The translations under genes and the position numbers were made by a program. This document shows positions 41,035 to 49,741 of a DNA stretch of 64,000 bases, piece after piece. The notes beneath the pieces are model-generated. The model did no database searches, had not been told where the DNA came from, and was given only the letters and a program-made list of their open reading frames with translations. The DNA comes from Deferrisoma camini S3R1 (GTDB lineage Bacteria; Desulfobacterota; Deferrisomatia; Deferrisomatales; Deferrisomataceae): positions 48,824-112,823 of the forward strand of contig NZ_JAFN01000001.1 in assembly GCF_000526155.1 (NCBI RefSeq), read 5' to 3'. The number at the start of each line of letters is the position of its first letter. Position 1 is the stretch's first letter.

Positions 41035-41696
41035 CGACCGGTCCACCGATCGGAGGAACCTGGGGGCTCACCGCGGTCATGGTCGTGATCGTCTCGTGGG
41101 TCCTGTACCGCTACCTGGCGCCGGCGAGCTGGAAGGAGTGGAGCCGGGCCGGGCTGATCCAGGCGTTCATCATCGCGCTCTACGCCGAGATGTACGGCTT
41201 CCCCCTCACCATCTACCTGCTTACCGGGTGGCTCGGTATCAAAGTGCCGTGGCTCCATCAGAGCGGGCACCTGTGGGCCACGCTGTTCGGGTGGGGCGAT
41301 GCAGGGGCCATGATCGAGATGCTCGTGGGGTACACCGTGGTGTTCCTGGGCATCTCGCTCCTGGTGGAGGGGTGGCGCGAGGTGTACCGGGCCACCCAGA
41401 AGGGCGAGCTGGCCACCAAGGGGCTCTATGCCATCGTGCGCCACCCCCAGTACACGGGGATCTTCCTGGCCATCTTCGGGCAGCTCATCCACTGGCCCAC
41501 CATTCCGACCCTGGTGCTGTTCCCGGTCATCGTGTGGGCCTACTACCGGCTCGCCCGGAAGGAGGAGCGGGCCATGCTCGAGAAGCACGGGACCGCCTAC
41601 GCCGAGTACCGCCGCACCGTGCCCATGTTCCTCCCCAAGTGGGGCGACTGGAAGCGTCTGCTCACCCCTGGGTCGGCCGAGGACCGCGACGCCTGA
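41031..41696 (+). CDS. Isoprenylcysteine/phospholipid methyltransferase-like membrane protein
   Basis: 221 aa with 5-6 transmembrane helices and the PEMT/ICMT signature LATKGLYAIVRHPQYTGIFL and RKEERAMLEKHGTAYAEYRR near the C-terminus. The family methylates lipids, isoprenylated or small metal-related substrates. ATGA overlap with the reductase/methyltransferase fusion makes a shared lipid or quinone pathway likely. The N-terminal half (SWKEWSRAGLIQAFIIALYA, EMYGFPLTIYLL) is typical of the bacterial subgroup often found near heavy-metal resistance genes. Confidence 0.85.
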   Translation: MTTGPPIGGTWGLTAVMVVIVSWVLYRYLAPASWKEWSRAGLIQAFIIALYAEMYGFPLTIYLLTGWLGIKVPWLHQSGHLWATLFGWGDAGAMIEMLVGYTVVFLGISLLVEGWREVYRATQKGELATKGLYAIVRHPQYTGIFLAIFGQLIHWPTIPTLVLFPVIVWAYYRLARKEERAMLEKHGTAYAEYRRTVPMFLPKWGDWKRLLTPGSAEDRDA

Positions 41697-41747
41697 CCCC
41701 TCCCCGACGGGCCGTGCGGCCCGACCCGCACGGCAGGAGACGAGATC

Positions 41748-41990
41748 ATGAGAGAGTTCCTGACGACCAACTGGCTGTGGATCGCACTGATCGTGGGCGT
41801 TCTGTTCTGGATGCGAAGTTCGCGCCGAAGGCGATCCGGACACGGGGGGATGCACCGGACAGGGGGCGGAGGGGGCGGATGCGGCGGCGGGAGCCGTCGG
41901 GAGCCCGAGGGCGGGGAGCCCAAGATCGAGGAACCCAAGATCGAGGAACCCAAGGAGGCCCCGGCCGGAAAGCGCCGCCGAGGGTGCTGA
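41748..41990 (+). CDS. Small membrane protein with Gly/His/Cys-rich tail
   Basis: 80 aa; ATG after GGCAGGAGA. One transmembrane helix (~8-23), a basic patch (RRRR), then HGGMHRTGGGGGGCGGG and three PKIEEP-like units ending in RRRGC. His, Met and Cys residues could bind a metal such as copper. It resembles DUF2933-type small proteins near metal genes, but the match is by pattern only. Confidence 0.65.
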   Translation: MREFLTTNWLWIALIVGVLFWMRSSRRRRSGHGGMHRTGGGGGGCGGGSRREPEGGEPKIEEPKIEEPKEAPAGKRRRGC

Positions 41991-42072
41991 TCTCTCGCCC
42001 GGCCGGGGCCAGGCCCCCTCCCGGCACCACGGCCGCCCCTCCCTCCCTCGGCCCTCCATTAGGAGAAGCGCC

Positions 42073-42330
42073 ATGCTCAACATCCGCGTCGTGACCTGGT
42101 CCCTCAGCTCGTTCACCCTGTTCAGCTACCTCGTCTGCATCCTCTACGGGCTGATCGTGCCCGAGAGCCTGCACATGACGACGTTCCTCGAGTCCGTCCT
42201 GCCCGGGTTTCGATGGCTCACCCCGGTGGGGTTTGCGATCGGGTTCGTCGAGAGCTTTCTGTGGGGCGCCTACATCGGGCTCGTGTTCACCCCGCTCTAC
42301 AACTTCTTCCAGCGCAGGCTGGGCCCGTGA
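42073..42330 (+). CDS. DUF5676-like small membrane protein
   Basis: 85 aa with two transmembrane helices. The pattern LSSFTLFSYLVCILYGLIVP, PGFRWLTPVGFAIGF and GLVFTPLYNFF matches DUF5676 proteins, which are often encoded beside heavy-metal ATPases and YHS proteins. It follows the small Cys/His protein by 82 bp. The downstream convergent gene encodes a YHS-domain fusion, in keeping with a metal theme. Confidence 0.75.
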   Translation: MLNIRVVTWSLSSFTLFSYLVCILYGLIVPESLHMTTFLESVLPGFRWLTPVGFAIGFVESFLWGAYIGLVFTPLYNFFQRRLGP

Positions 42331-42370
42331 GGGCAGGAGGAAGGGGGGCCGCCCTCCGGGAAAACCGAGC

Positions 42371-44278
42371 CTATCTTGTCTGATTCGCCGGATCTGCGGG
42401 TTGGCGCAGGAATGCGTCGAGGCACTCCCGCGAGCAGAAGTAGAACCGTCGGCCGTCGCGGACGGTGGTGAGGGGGTTCCCCTCGGCGTGGACCGCCATG
42501 CCGCACACCGGGTCCACCCACTCGGCTCCCCGGGGGGCGACGACGCCCGGCCCCGGGGGGCTCCCCGGCCGGCCCAGCAGCTCGAGCACCTCGTCGGGCG
42601 TCTCGGCTTGGAGGCACTGCCGGGCCAGCCGGCGGCAGTCCCGCGGCCGCAGGGTGGCCAGGCGCGCCCTGACCGCCTGTGCCCGGTTGACGGGGACGCT
42701 CAGGTCCGTGATGCCCAGCCCGATCAGGGCGGGCAGCAGGGCGAGGTCGCTGCCGGCCTTCCCGCAGATCGACAGGGGCTTGCCGGCCTCTTTCGCGTCC
42801 CGGGCCAGCGCAGCCAGCACCTGGAGCACCACGGGGTGCTCCGGCCCGTAGGTTCGCAGCACGTTGGGGTTGGAGCGGTCCACCGCGAACAGGTACTGGA
42901 TCAGGTCGTTGGTGCCGATGCTCGCGAAGTCCGCCGCCTCGAGCAGGCGCCGGAACGACCACGCGGCCGACGGGGTCTCCACCAGCACCCCTCGCTCGAA
43001 CCTCTCCTGGAACGCGGTCCCCTCGGCCGCCAACGAGTCCACGGCCTGGTCCACCAGGCCCTGGACGAACCGCCACTCCTCGACGCACTCGATCATGGGG
43101 AACAGCAGGCGCAACCCGGGAAACCCGGCCGCGGCCCGGAGGATCGCCCGGACCTGGGTGAGCAGGATCTCCGGGTGAAAGCGGTAGATCCGGTGGGCCC
43201 GGAGCCCCAGGGCGGGGTTGTCCTGGGGGCCGAGGGAGAAGTAGGGGAGGGCCTTGTCTCCGCCGATGTCCAGCGTGCGCACGGTGGCCCGGCCCGGGGC
43301 GCACCGCTCGAACAGGCGTCGGTACGCCTCGGTCTGCTCCTCCTCGCCGGGCATTCCTCCACGTCGGCCCAGGAACAGCATCTCGGTGCGGTAGAGCCCC
43401 ACGCCTTCGACCCCTGTCCAGTCCACCCCCACGAGCTGCCCGGGATCCATGACGTTGAGCCACACCCGGGCCAGGGACGAAGGCGCGGGGCCGGGCACCG
43501 GCACGGGGGGGGCCTCGGCAAGGCGCGGCTCCAGGTCCGCGGCCGCCGGCTCCACCAGGAGCTCCCCGCGGTCGGCGTCCAGGAGGACCCGGGAACCGTC
43601 CAGGGACCACAGGGCCTCTAGCCGAGGCACCCTCAGCACCGGCAGATCGAACGACTGGGCGAGGATCGCCCCGTGGGACAGGGGAGTCCCCCTGTCCACC
43701 ACGAAGCCCCGCACCCCACGGGCGTGGGCCTCCAACACCAGGGAAGGCAGCAGCTCCCTGGTGGCCAGGATGCACTCCGACGGGTCCTGGGGAAGCCCCG
43801 CGAGGAGCGACGCCTGCTGGCCGGCCAGCCGCTGGCGGAGCTGGATGGCCAGGTCCCGCAGATCGGGCGCCCGCTCGACCAGGACCGGGTTGCCCGACCC
43901 CTCGAACACGCGGACGATCTCCTCGATGGCGTGCTCGACCGCCGCCTCGGCCGCAAGGTTGGTGCTTCGGATCGTCTCCTCGATCCGGGAGCGCAACGAG
44001 GAGCCCTCCAGCAAAAGGATGTGGCTGCGCAGGATGTCCGCCCCGGGCGAGGCAGAGTCCTCCCCCAGCCGGGCGACCATCTCGCGAAGGTCTTCGATCA
44101 ACGAGCCCACGTGCTGGGCGAACCGTTCGATCTCCGTCTCGGGTTCTCCCGGGACCACGGGGTCCCGCCGCGCCTGTGGCGCGGGCACAAAAAAGCGCAG
44201 GATCCCCTGCGCGACCCCGGGCGCAATGCCCGAGCCGGTCACCATGCGGTCCTCCTGTTCTCTCGTCTCGGTCGTCAT
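42371..44278 (-). CDS. PEP-phosphotransferase (enzyme I-like) fused to a YHS domain
   Basis: 635 aa. Enzyme I layout: N-terminal domain with GSGIAPGVAQG (15-25), phospho-histidine region GTPLSHGAILAQS (H202), PEP-utilising barrel with GVGLYRTEMLFL (292-303), TLDIGGDKALPYF and SICGKAGSD (active-site cysteine). Residues 588-~627 are a YHS domain (VDPVCGMAV with C592, then FYFCSREC with C615 and C619), a metal-binding or chaperone-like module seen in copper and mercury proteins. No HPr or EII gene is in the window, and the N-terminal HPr-binding part is atypical. The last codons fall in a degenerate terminal repeat. Confidence 0.85.
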   Translation of the reverse strand: MTTETREQEDRMVTGSGIAPGVAQGILRFFVPAPQARRDPVVPGEPETEIERFAQHVGSLIEDLREMVARLGEDSASPGADILRSHILLLEGSSLRSRIEETIRSTNLAAEAAVEHAIEEIVRVFEGSGNPVLVERAPDLRDLAIQLRQRLAGQQASLLAGLPQDPSECILATRELLPSLVLEAHARGVRGFVVDRGTPLSHGAILAQSFDLPVLRVPRLEALWSLDGSRVLLDADRGELLVEPAAADLEPRLAEAPPVPVPGPAPSSLARVWLNVMDPGQLVGVDWTGVEGVGLYRTEMLFLGRRGGMPGEEEQTEAYRRLFERCAPGRATVRTLDIGGDKALPYFSLGPQDNPALGLRAHRIYRFHPEILLTQVRAILRAAAGFPGLRLLFPMIECVEEWRFVQGLVDQAVDSLAAEGTAFQERFERGVLVETPSAAWSFRRLLEAADFASIGTNDLIQYLFAVDRSNPNVLRTYGPEHPVVLQVLAALARDAKEAGKPLSICGKAGSDLALLPALIGLGITDLSVPVNRAQAVRARLATLRPRDCRRLARQCLQAETPDEVLELLGRPGSPPGPGVVAPRGAEWVDPVCGMAVHAEGNPLTTVRDGRRFYFCSRECLDAFLRQPADPANQTR

Positions 44279-44299
44279 GTCTCCACCTGGGCTCCGGGG

Positions 44300-45763
44300 T
44301 CACTCCCCGTCCAGGAGCCGGCGCTCGCCCTCCAGGGTTCGGATGTCGGTCACGTCCTGGCTCACCTCCAGGGTGCCCTGGTAGCGGCCCGCCGCGTCGC
44401 GGACGGCGAAGTAGCGGATGTGGATGAACCGCCCTCCCAACTGGAGCCAGAACTCCGCACTGTCGCGCTCGCCGGCCTTGAAGGCGTCGAGGATCATGTT
44501 GACCCGGTGCACGCTCTTGGGCGGATGGCAGTTGCGCACCTCACGGCCGATGATGCCGGGGCTCCGGGGGAAGATCCGGTGGGGCCCCTCGGAATAGTAG
44601 GCCACCCGGTCGTCCGCGTCCACGAAGGTGACGTCCACGGGCAGGTGGGTGAGGAGCAGGTTGATCTGCTCGGGGGTGAGCCGGCCGGTGTCGAGACGGA
44701 CCGCGGCCCCGGTGAGGTCCTCCGGGGGTGCGGCGGGCCCGGGACCGGGGGGAGCCTCCGAAGGGGACGGGGCCTCCGCATCGGGCCAGCCCGGGGCGGG
44801 CTCGACCCAGGCGAACCCGATCTCGGCCTCGCCCCGGGCCATGCGGGCCCACTCGTCGCGGGAGAGCAGGTCGAGGCTCGCGGGGAACAGGATGTGCTCC
44901 TCCTTGTAGATCATGTCGCGGATGGCCTTGAGGGCGTCGAGCAGGTTCGTGCGGAACGCCTGGGGGTCCAGTCGGTCCAGGGCTTGGCGGGCCGCCTTGA
45001 TCATGCCCCGGATGTCGTCGTGGATGGACCACATGACCTGGGTGGGGCCGGTGAAGTGGTGGGCCTCGAGGGCCGGGAAGAGCTGGTTCTCCTTGCGGGT
45101 GTAGTGCACGTCCACCCGGGCCAGGCGGTCCAGCAGGGCCCCGAACTCCGGCGCGGCCGCCCGCAGCGCCTCGGCCGCGCCGGGCTCCCCGGGCCGGGGC
45201 AGCCGGCCCAGGGCCAGGCTCAGCCGGGAGACGATCTCCTCCAGGGCCCGGTTCTCCTTCATGTAGGTGTGCACCGGGTGCCCGGGCGGAACCTCGGGCC
45301 GGTCCCGCTCCTCCAGGGCCTCCTTGAAGAGCTCCACGTGCACGTCGCACAGGCGCCGGATCTCCTCGGCCGGCAGCCCCTCGTCGATCAAGGCCTGCTC
45401 CACGGCCGCGATCTCGGAGGCGTCCACCCCGCCCAGCACCCGGCGGAACCGCTCCTTCACCTCTTCCACGGGAGCGCCGTCGTGTAGTTCGCGCAGGATC
45501 TCCTTGAGGGCCTCCTTGCGGTCCTCCGGCCCCTGGGGCGGGCCGGACACCGCCTGCCGCAGGGTGCGCACCAGGTCGTCCACCGGGATGCCGGCGATGG
45601 CGGCCGCGTTCTCCAAGGTGGCCACCTTGCCCATGGTCTTCCGCAGCAGCGGGTTCCGCAGCTTGGCGAACGCGGGGGACCGGGCCACCAGCACCTCGAG
45701 CAGGTGGGGGTGCTCCCGAAGCAGGTCGTGGATCCGGGTCTTGGGGCCGATCTCGACGGGCAT
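44300..45763 (-). CDS. DUF1858/DUF438, hemerythrin-like and PAS protein
   Basis: 487 aa; ATG after a strong Shine-Dalgarno (AGGAGGTGATC). Residues ~1-65 are DUF1858-like (RIHDLLREHPHLLEVLVARS), ~70-160 DUF438, ~165-320 a hemerythrin-like helical bundle with HPVHTYMKEN, HYTRKENQLFPALE, SIHDDIR and IYKEEHILFPA supplying His/Glu for a di-iron site, and ~365-480 a PAS domain (TFVDADDRVAYYSEG, NCHPPKSVHRV). The family is linked to iron or oxygen/NO sensing in anaerobes. It lies 21 bp upstream of the EI-YHS gene on the same strand, so they form an operon. Confidence 0.9.
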   Translation of the reverse strand: MPVEIGPKTRIHDLLREHPHLLEVLVARSPAFAKLRNPLLRKTMGKVATLENAAAIAGIPVDDLVRTLRQAVSGPPQGPEDRKEALKEILRELHDGAPVEEVKERFRRVLGGVDASEIAAVEQALIDEGLPAEEIRRLCDVHVELFKEALEERDRPEVPPGHPVHTYMKENRALEEIVSRLSLALGRLPRPGEPGAAEALRAAAPEFGALLDRLARVDVHYTRKENQLFPALEAHHFTGPTQVMWSIHDDIRGMIKAARQALDRLDPQAFRTNLLDALKAIRDMIYKEEHILFPASLDLLSRDEWARMARGEAEIGFAWVEPAPGWPDAEAPSPSEAPPGPGPAAPPEDLTGAAVRLDTGRLTPEQINLLLTHLPVDVTFVDADDRVAYYSEGPHRIFPRSPGIIGREVRNCHPPKSVHRVNMILDAFKAGERDSAEFWLQLGGRFIHIRYFAVRDAAGRYQGTLEVSQDVTDIRTLEGERRLLDGE

Positions 45764-45896
45764 GATCACCTCCTGGCCGTGGGGTTGGATCTCGCCGCAG
45801 TGTACCTCGGCGGGCGGATCGCTCAAGGGGACTTCCGGGCACCGCCACGGGCCGGGACGCATCCGTGAACCCGGGGGCAAGGTATGGTAGATTCGG

Positions 45897-46032
45897 CGCT
45901 CCAGCAGATCCCATGCCCCGCTGAGCAGGGGGCGCTAGCGTCTGTTTGTCCGCCGGGTTAACAAAAGACTCAGTGATCGAAGAGGTTCTCAGGCTTTCTG
46001 GCTTCCCAGCCTTCCAGCTTTCCAGCGGAAAG
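45897..46032 (+). repeat. Partial IR-B end, terminal repeat and octads upstream of cutA
   Basis: GCGCTCCAGCAGATCCCATG (45897-45916) is an IR-B end. GGGCGCTAGCG then TGTCCGCCGGGTTAAC (45947-45962) is the outer terminal repeat, also at 58188-58206. Octads (GGCTTTCT, GGCTTCCC, AGCCTTCC, AGCTTTCC, 45989-46020) follow, then GCGGAAAGTCCCCGAGG, a variant of the gene-proximal end, 9 bp before cutA. Confidence 0.75.
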
Positions 46033-46047
46033 TCCCCGAGGTTTCCC

Positions 46048-46365
46048 ATGACCGACTGCGTGTGGATCTACATGACCGTGCCGTCCCGGGAGGAGGGGCT
46101 GCGGATCGGCCGGGCCCTGGTGGAGGAGCGTCTGGCCGCCTGCGCCAACGTGCTCGGCGGGCTCACGTCGGTGTACTGGTGGGACGGGGCGGTCCAGGAG
46201 GACTCCGAGGCCGCCCTGGTCCTGAAGTCCCGGGCGGATCGGGTGGACCGGATCACCGCCCGGGTCAAGGAGCTCCACTCCTACTCGTGCCCCTGCGTGG
46301 TGGCGCTGCCCATCGCGGGCGGCAACCCCGAGTTCCTCGACTGGATCCGGACCGAGACCCGCTGA
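46048..46365 (+). CDS. cutA: Divalent-cation tolerance protein CutA
   Basis: 105 aa. The CutA1 ferredoxin-like trimer signature is visible: EERLAACANVLGGLTSVYWW near 27-46 and ELHSYSCPCVVALPI near 79-93. It is implicated in copper tolerance by family, although its precise function is debated. CGAGG lies just upstream. The stop codon is part of a repeated TGATACCAAGTTGCG sequence. Confidence 0.92.
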   Translation: MTDCVWIYMTVPSREEGLRIGRALVEERLAACANVLGGLTSVYWWDGAVQEDSEAALVLKSRADRVDRITARVKELHSYSCPCVVALPIAGGNPEFLDWIRTETR

Positions 46366-46404
46366 TACCAAGTTGCGTTCAAAGCTGTTGCCCCCCTGAA
46401 CAGA

Positions 46405-46591
46405 GGGGCAAGGGACCTGCCGGAGAGCCGGGTGCGGCTCCTTCGCTCGCCGCGCAGCGCCTGTGACGTTCGGACTGTGAAATGGTACGTATTCCACTGA
46501 CTTGCAAGGAAGTCAGCTCTCCTGTCCTGTGCCTGCGCGGCGAACCTCAATGCTCGGCTTCGCGCCCGGCCGGAGGCAGGTCCCTTGCCCC
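46405..46591 (+). repeat. Inverted-repeat element IR-B, copy B (187 bp)
   Basis: Ends GGGGCAAGGGACCTGCC and GGCAGGTCCCTTGCCCC are inverted copies. Inner landmarks GCTCGCCGCGCAG and CTGCGCGGCGAACCTCA match copy A in the same orientation. The central ~60 bp are unrelated to copy A. It is flanked on the left by TGATACCAAGTTGCGTTC (46364-46381). Confidence 0.85.
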
Positions 46592-46627
46592 GCCCCCCGA
46601 GGGATCCGGGCTTGGACGCAGCTCAGC

Positions 46628-49600
46628 ATGAGCCATCGCCCCATGGAGTTTCTGGCCGACCTGCACATCCACTCCCGGTTCTCCCGGGCCACCAGCCGGA
46701 GCCTGAATCTGCCGGAGCTCCACGCCTGGGCCCAGCGCAAGGGGCTGTTCCTGTTGGGCACGGGGGACGTGACCCACCCGGCCTGGTACGCCGAGCTCGC
46801 CGACCAGCTCGTGGAGGCCGAGCCGGGGCTCTACCGGCTGCGGGACGACCTGGCCCGGGAGGCCGACGCCGCCGTGCCGGCCGCCTGCCGGGGGCCGGTG
46901 CGGTTCGTGCTGCAGGGGGAGGTGAGCTGCATCTACAAGCACGACGGCGCGGTGCGCAAGGTGCACCACGTGGTGTTCCTGCCCCACCTCGAGGCCGCGG
47001 GCCGGTTCCTCTCGGCCCTGGACCGGCTCGGGAACGTGCGCTCGGACGGACGGCCGATCCTGGGCCTCACCAGCCGCCAGGTGCTGGAGATCCTCCTCGA
47101 TACCGCGCCGGGGGCGTTCCTGGTGCCGGCCCATGTGTGGACCCCCTGGTTCTCCATCCTCGGCTCCCGCTCGGGGTACGACTCGGTGGAGGCGTGCTTC
47201 GGCGACCTGGCCGGGGAGATCTTCGCCCTGGAGACCGGCCTGTCGTCGGACCCGGCCATGAACTGGCGGGTATCGGCCCTGGACCGGTTCGCCCTGATCT
47301 CCTGCTCCGACGCCCACTCGGCCGCGAACCTGGGCCGGGAGGCCTGCCGGTTCGACCTGGCCGACCCCTCCTTCGAGGCTCTGCGCCGCAGCCTGGAGGA
47401 CCCCGGCCGGCCGGGTCTGTGGGGCACCCTGGAGTTCTTCCCGGAGGAGGGGAAGTACCATCTGGACGGCCACCGCAAGTGCGGGGTGCGGCTCACCCCG
47501 GCCGAGACCCGGGAGACGGGGGGCCGCTGCCCCGAGTGCGGCGGCAAGGTCACGGTGGGGGTGCTGCACCGGGTGGAGGAGCTGGCCGACCGGCCGCCGG
47601 GGGAGCGGCCCGAGGGTGCCCGGCCGTACCAGACCCTGGTGCCCCTGGCCGAGGTGGTGGCCGAGGCCCTGGGGGTGGGGCCGCGCACCAAGCGGGTGGC
47701 CGGGGTGCTGGACCGGCTGGCCCGGAAGGTGGGGCCCGAGCTGACCGTGCTGCTCCGGGCCGACCCCTCCGAGGTGGACCGGTGCGCCGGGCCGGTGGTG
47801 GCCGAGGCCGTGGTGCGGGTGCGGGAAGGAAGGGTGCACGTCGAAGGGGGGTACGACGGCGAGTTCGGGGTGGTGCGGATCTTCGAGCCGGACGAGCGCC
47901 GGGAGATCGAGCGCCAGGGGAGCCTGTTCACCGGGCTCGCCGAGCTCCCTCGCACCGGTCGGCGGAGGAAACGGGCCGCCCCGCCCCGGCCCGAACCCGA
48001 GCCGGAAGCCCGGCCGGACACCCCTGCGGGGGGGCTGGACCCGGACCAGGCCCGGGCCGTGGAGGCCCCGGCCGGCCCCGTGCGGATCGTGGCCGGGCCC
48101 GGCACGGGCAAGACCCGTACCTTGGTGGCCCGGATCGCCCACCGCATCCGGAGCACCGGGGTGTCCCCGCACCAGGTGCTGGCCGTCACCTTCACCAACC
48201 GGGCCGCGGCCGAGCTGGCCGAGCGTCTCGGCCGGGAGTTGGCGGAGGGGGCGCAGGGGGTCACGGTGGGCACGCTCCACCGGCTCGGGCTCGAGATCCT
48301 CCGCCGGGAGCACCGGGCCGCCGGCCTGCCCGAGGGGTTCTCCGTGGTGGACCGGGACGAGGCCGTCTCGCTGGTGGCCAAGATCGCCGGGGTGAGTGGG
48401 CGGGAGGCCCGGGCCCTGGCCGAGGAGATCTCCCGGGCCCGAAGGGTCGGCCTGGACGGCGCCCCCGAGGTGGTCCGGCGCTACGAGGAGGCCCTGCTCG
48501 CGAGGGGGGCCGTGGACCTGGACGGGCTCGTGTGCCGGGCCGCCCAGCTTCTGGAGGATCTGCCCGCGGTGCGGCAGGAGTGGCAGCGCCGGTGGGCGTT
48601 CGTGGCCGTGGACGAGTTCCAGGACCTGGACCCGGCCCAGTATCAGCTGCTGCGGCTGCTGGCGCCCCCCGGCGGGGATCTCACGGTGATCGGCGACCCG
48701 GACCAGTCCATCTACGGGTTCCGGGGAGCCGACCCAGGCCTGTTCGACCGGTTCGGCCGGGAGGAGCCGGCCCTCCACACCGTGCGCCTGGGTCGCACCT
48801 ACCGGTGCGTGGAGCCGGTGGTCCGGGCCGCCCGGGCCGTGCTGGGACCCGGCGCGCCCGACCTGGCCGCCGTGCGGGGCCCGGGGCCGGAGGTGCGGTT
48901 GGTGGAGGCGGCCACGGACCGGGACGAGGCCGAGTGGATCGCGCGGGAGGTCGAGCGGCTGGTGGGGGGGACGTCGCACCGGGCGGGGGACGGCGCCCTC
49001 CGGCGGGTCGGGGGCTACGGGTTCGGGGAGGTGGCCGTGCTGGTGCGCACCCGGGCCCAGGCGCCCCTGATCGCCGAGGCGTTGGGCCGGGCGGGGTTCC
49101 CGGTGCAACGGGCCCTGGGCGACGGGTTCCTGGCCGGGCCGGGCCGCCGCCTGCGGGAGCGGCTCCGCAGGGCGGCCCCGGCCGCGGATCCCCTCGAGGC
49201 GTTGAGCGCGGCCCTGGAGGCAGAGGCCCTGGAGCCGGAGGACCCGGCGGCCGCGGCCTGGACCGCGGCTGCCGCAGGCGCCGGAACCGTGGCCGAGCTC
49301 CTGGACCGGGTGGCACTGGCCGAGGCGGGGGACGAGTACCGGCCCGGGGAGCGGGTGACGGTGCTCACCCTGCACGCGGCCAAGGGGCTTGAGTTCCCGG
49401 TGGTGTTCGTGGCGGGGTGCGAGGACGGGCTCCTACCCTACCGGGCGCCGGGCCGGGGGTCCGACCCGGGCGAGGAGCGGCGGCTCCTGTACGTGGGCAT
49501 GACCCGGGCCCGGGACGTGCTCGTGCTCACCCGGGCCCGCCGGCGCAGGCTCTACGGCGAGACCCGTCGGCCCGGGGAGAGCCCCTTCCTGGCCGGCGTG

Positions 49601-49663
49601 GACCTGGAGCGCACCACCCTCCAGCCGTTCACGGCCCCGACCCGGCAGTTGACGCTGTTTTAG
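46628..49663 (+). CDS. Endonuclease Q (PHP) fused to UvrD/PcrA-type helicase
   Basis: 1011 aa. Residues ~7-435 match endonuclease Q, which nicks 5' to deaminated or abasic bases: PHP metal ligands in ADLHIHSRFS (H13, H15), GTGDVTH, GEVSCIY, KVHHVVFLP, PAHVWTPWFS and SCSDAHS, then the zinc module C285/C301-PE-C304 and VGVLHRVEELADRP. After a Pro/Glu linker (~440-470) comes a complete superfamily 1A helicase: Walker A AGPGTGKT (489-496), DEFQD (662-666), GDPDQSIYGFRGA, TLHAAKGLEF and YVGMTRARD. A nick at a deaminated base could thus be opened by the attached helicase. The start is ATG at 46628 (ATG at 46643 also possible). It stands alone after IR-B copy B. Confidence 0.92.
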   Translation: MSHRPMEFLADLHIHSRFSRATSRSLNLPELHAWAQRKGLFLLGTGDVTHPAWYAELADQLVEAEPGLYRLRDDLAREADAAVPAACRGPVRFVLQGEVSCIYKHDGAVRKVHHVVFLPHLEAAGRFLSALDRLGNVRSDGRPILGLTSRQVLEILLDTAPGAFLVPAHVWTPWFSILGSRSGYDSVEACFGDLAGEIFALETGLSSDPAMNWRVSALDRFALISCSDAHSAANLGREACRFDLADPSFEALRRSLEDPGRPGLWGTLEFFPEEGKYHLDGHRKCGVRLTPAETRETGGRCPECGGKVTVGVLHRVEELADRPPGERPEGARPYQTLVPLAEVVAEALGVGPRTKRVAGVLDRLARKVGPELTVLLRADPSEVDRCAGPVVAEAVVRVREGRVHVEGGYDGEFGVVRIFEPDERREIERQGSLFTGLAELPRTGRRRKRAAPPRPEPEPEARPDTPAGGLDPDQARAVEAPAGPVRIVAGPGTGKTRTLVARIAHRIRSTGVSPHQVLAVTFTNRAAAELAERLGRELAEGAQGVTVGTLHRLGLEILRREHRAAGLPEGFSVVDRDEAVSLVAKIAGVSGREARALAEEISRARRVGLDGAPEVVRRYEEALLARGAVDLDGLVCRAAQLLEDLPAVRQEWQRRWAFVAVDEFQDLDPAQYQLLRLLAPPGGDLTVIGDPDQSIYGFRGADPGLFDRFGREEPALHTVRLGRTYRCVEPVVRAARAVLGPGAPDLAAVRGPGPEVRLVEAATDRDEAEWIAREVERLVGGTSHRAGDGALRRVGGYGFGEVAVLVRTRAQAPLIAEALGRAGFPVQRALGDGFLAGPGRRLRERLRRAAPAADPLEALSAALEAEALEPEDPAAAAWTAAAAGAGTVAELLDRVALAEAGDEYRPGERVTVLTLHAAKGLEFPVVFVAGCEDGLLPYRAPGRGSDPGEERRLLYVGMTRARDVLVLTRARRRRLYGETRRPGESPFLAGVDLERTTLQPFTAPTRQLTLF

Positions 49664-49741
49664 GCTGGGACGTTGGGACGTTAGGACGTTGGGACGCGCT
49701 GTGGCTTCCTTGGCTTCCCAGCCTTCCAGCCTTCTAGCTTT
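49664..49741. repeat. Two octad arrays between convergent genes
   Basis: GGGACGTT units (49667-49697: GGGACGTT, GGGACGTT, AGGACGTT, GGGACGCG) are followed by an inverted-sense octad run (GGCTTCCC, AGCCTTCC, AGCCTTCT, AGCTTTCT, 49708-49744). The two arrays are of opposite strand sense and could fold onto each other. They fill the whole gap between the helicase and molybdopterin genes. Confidence 0.8.
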
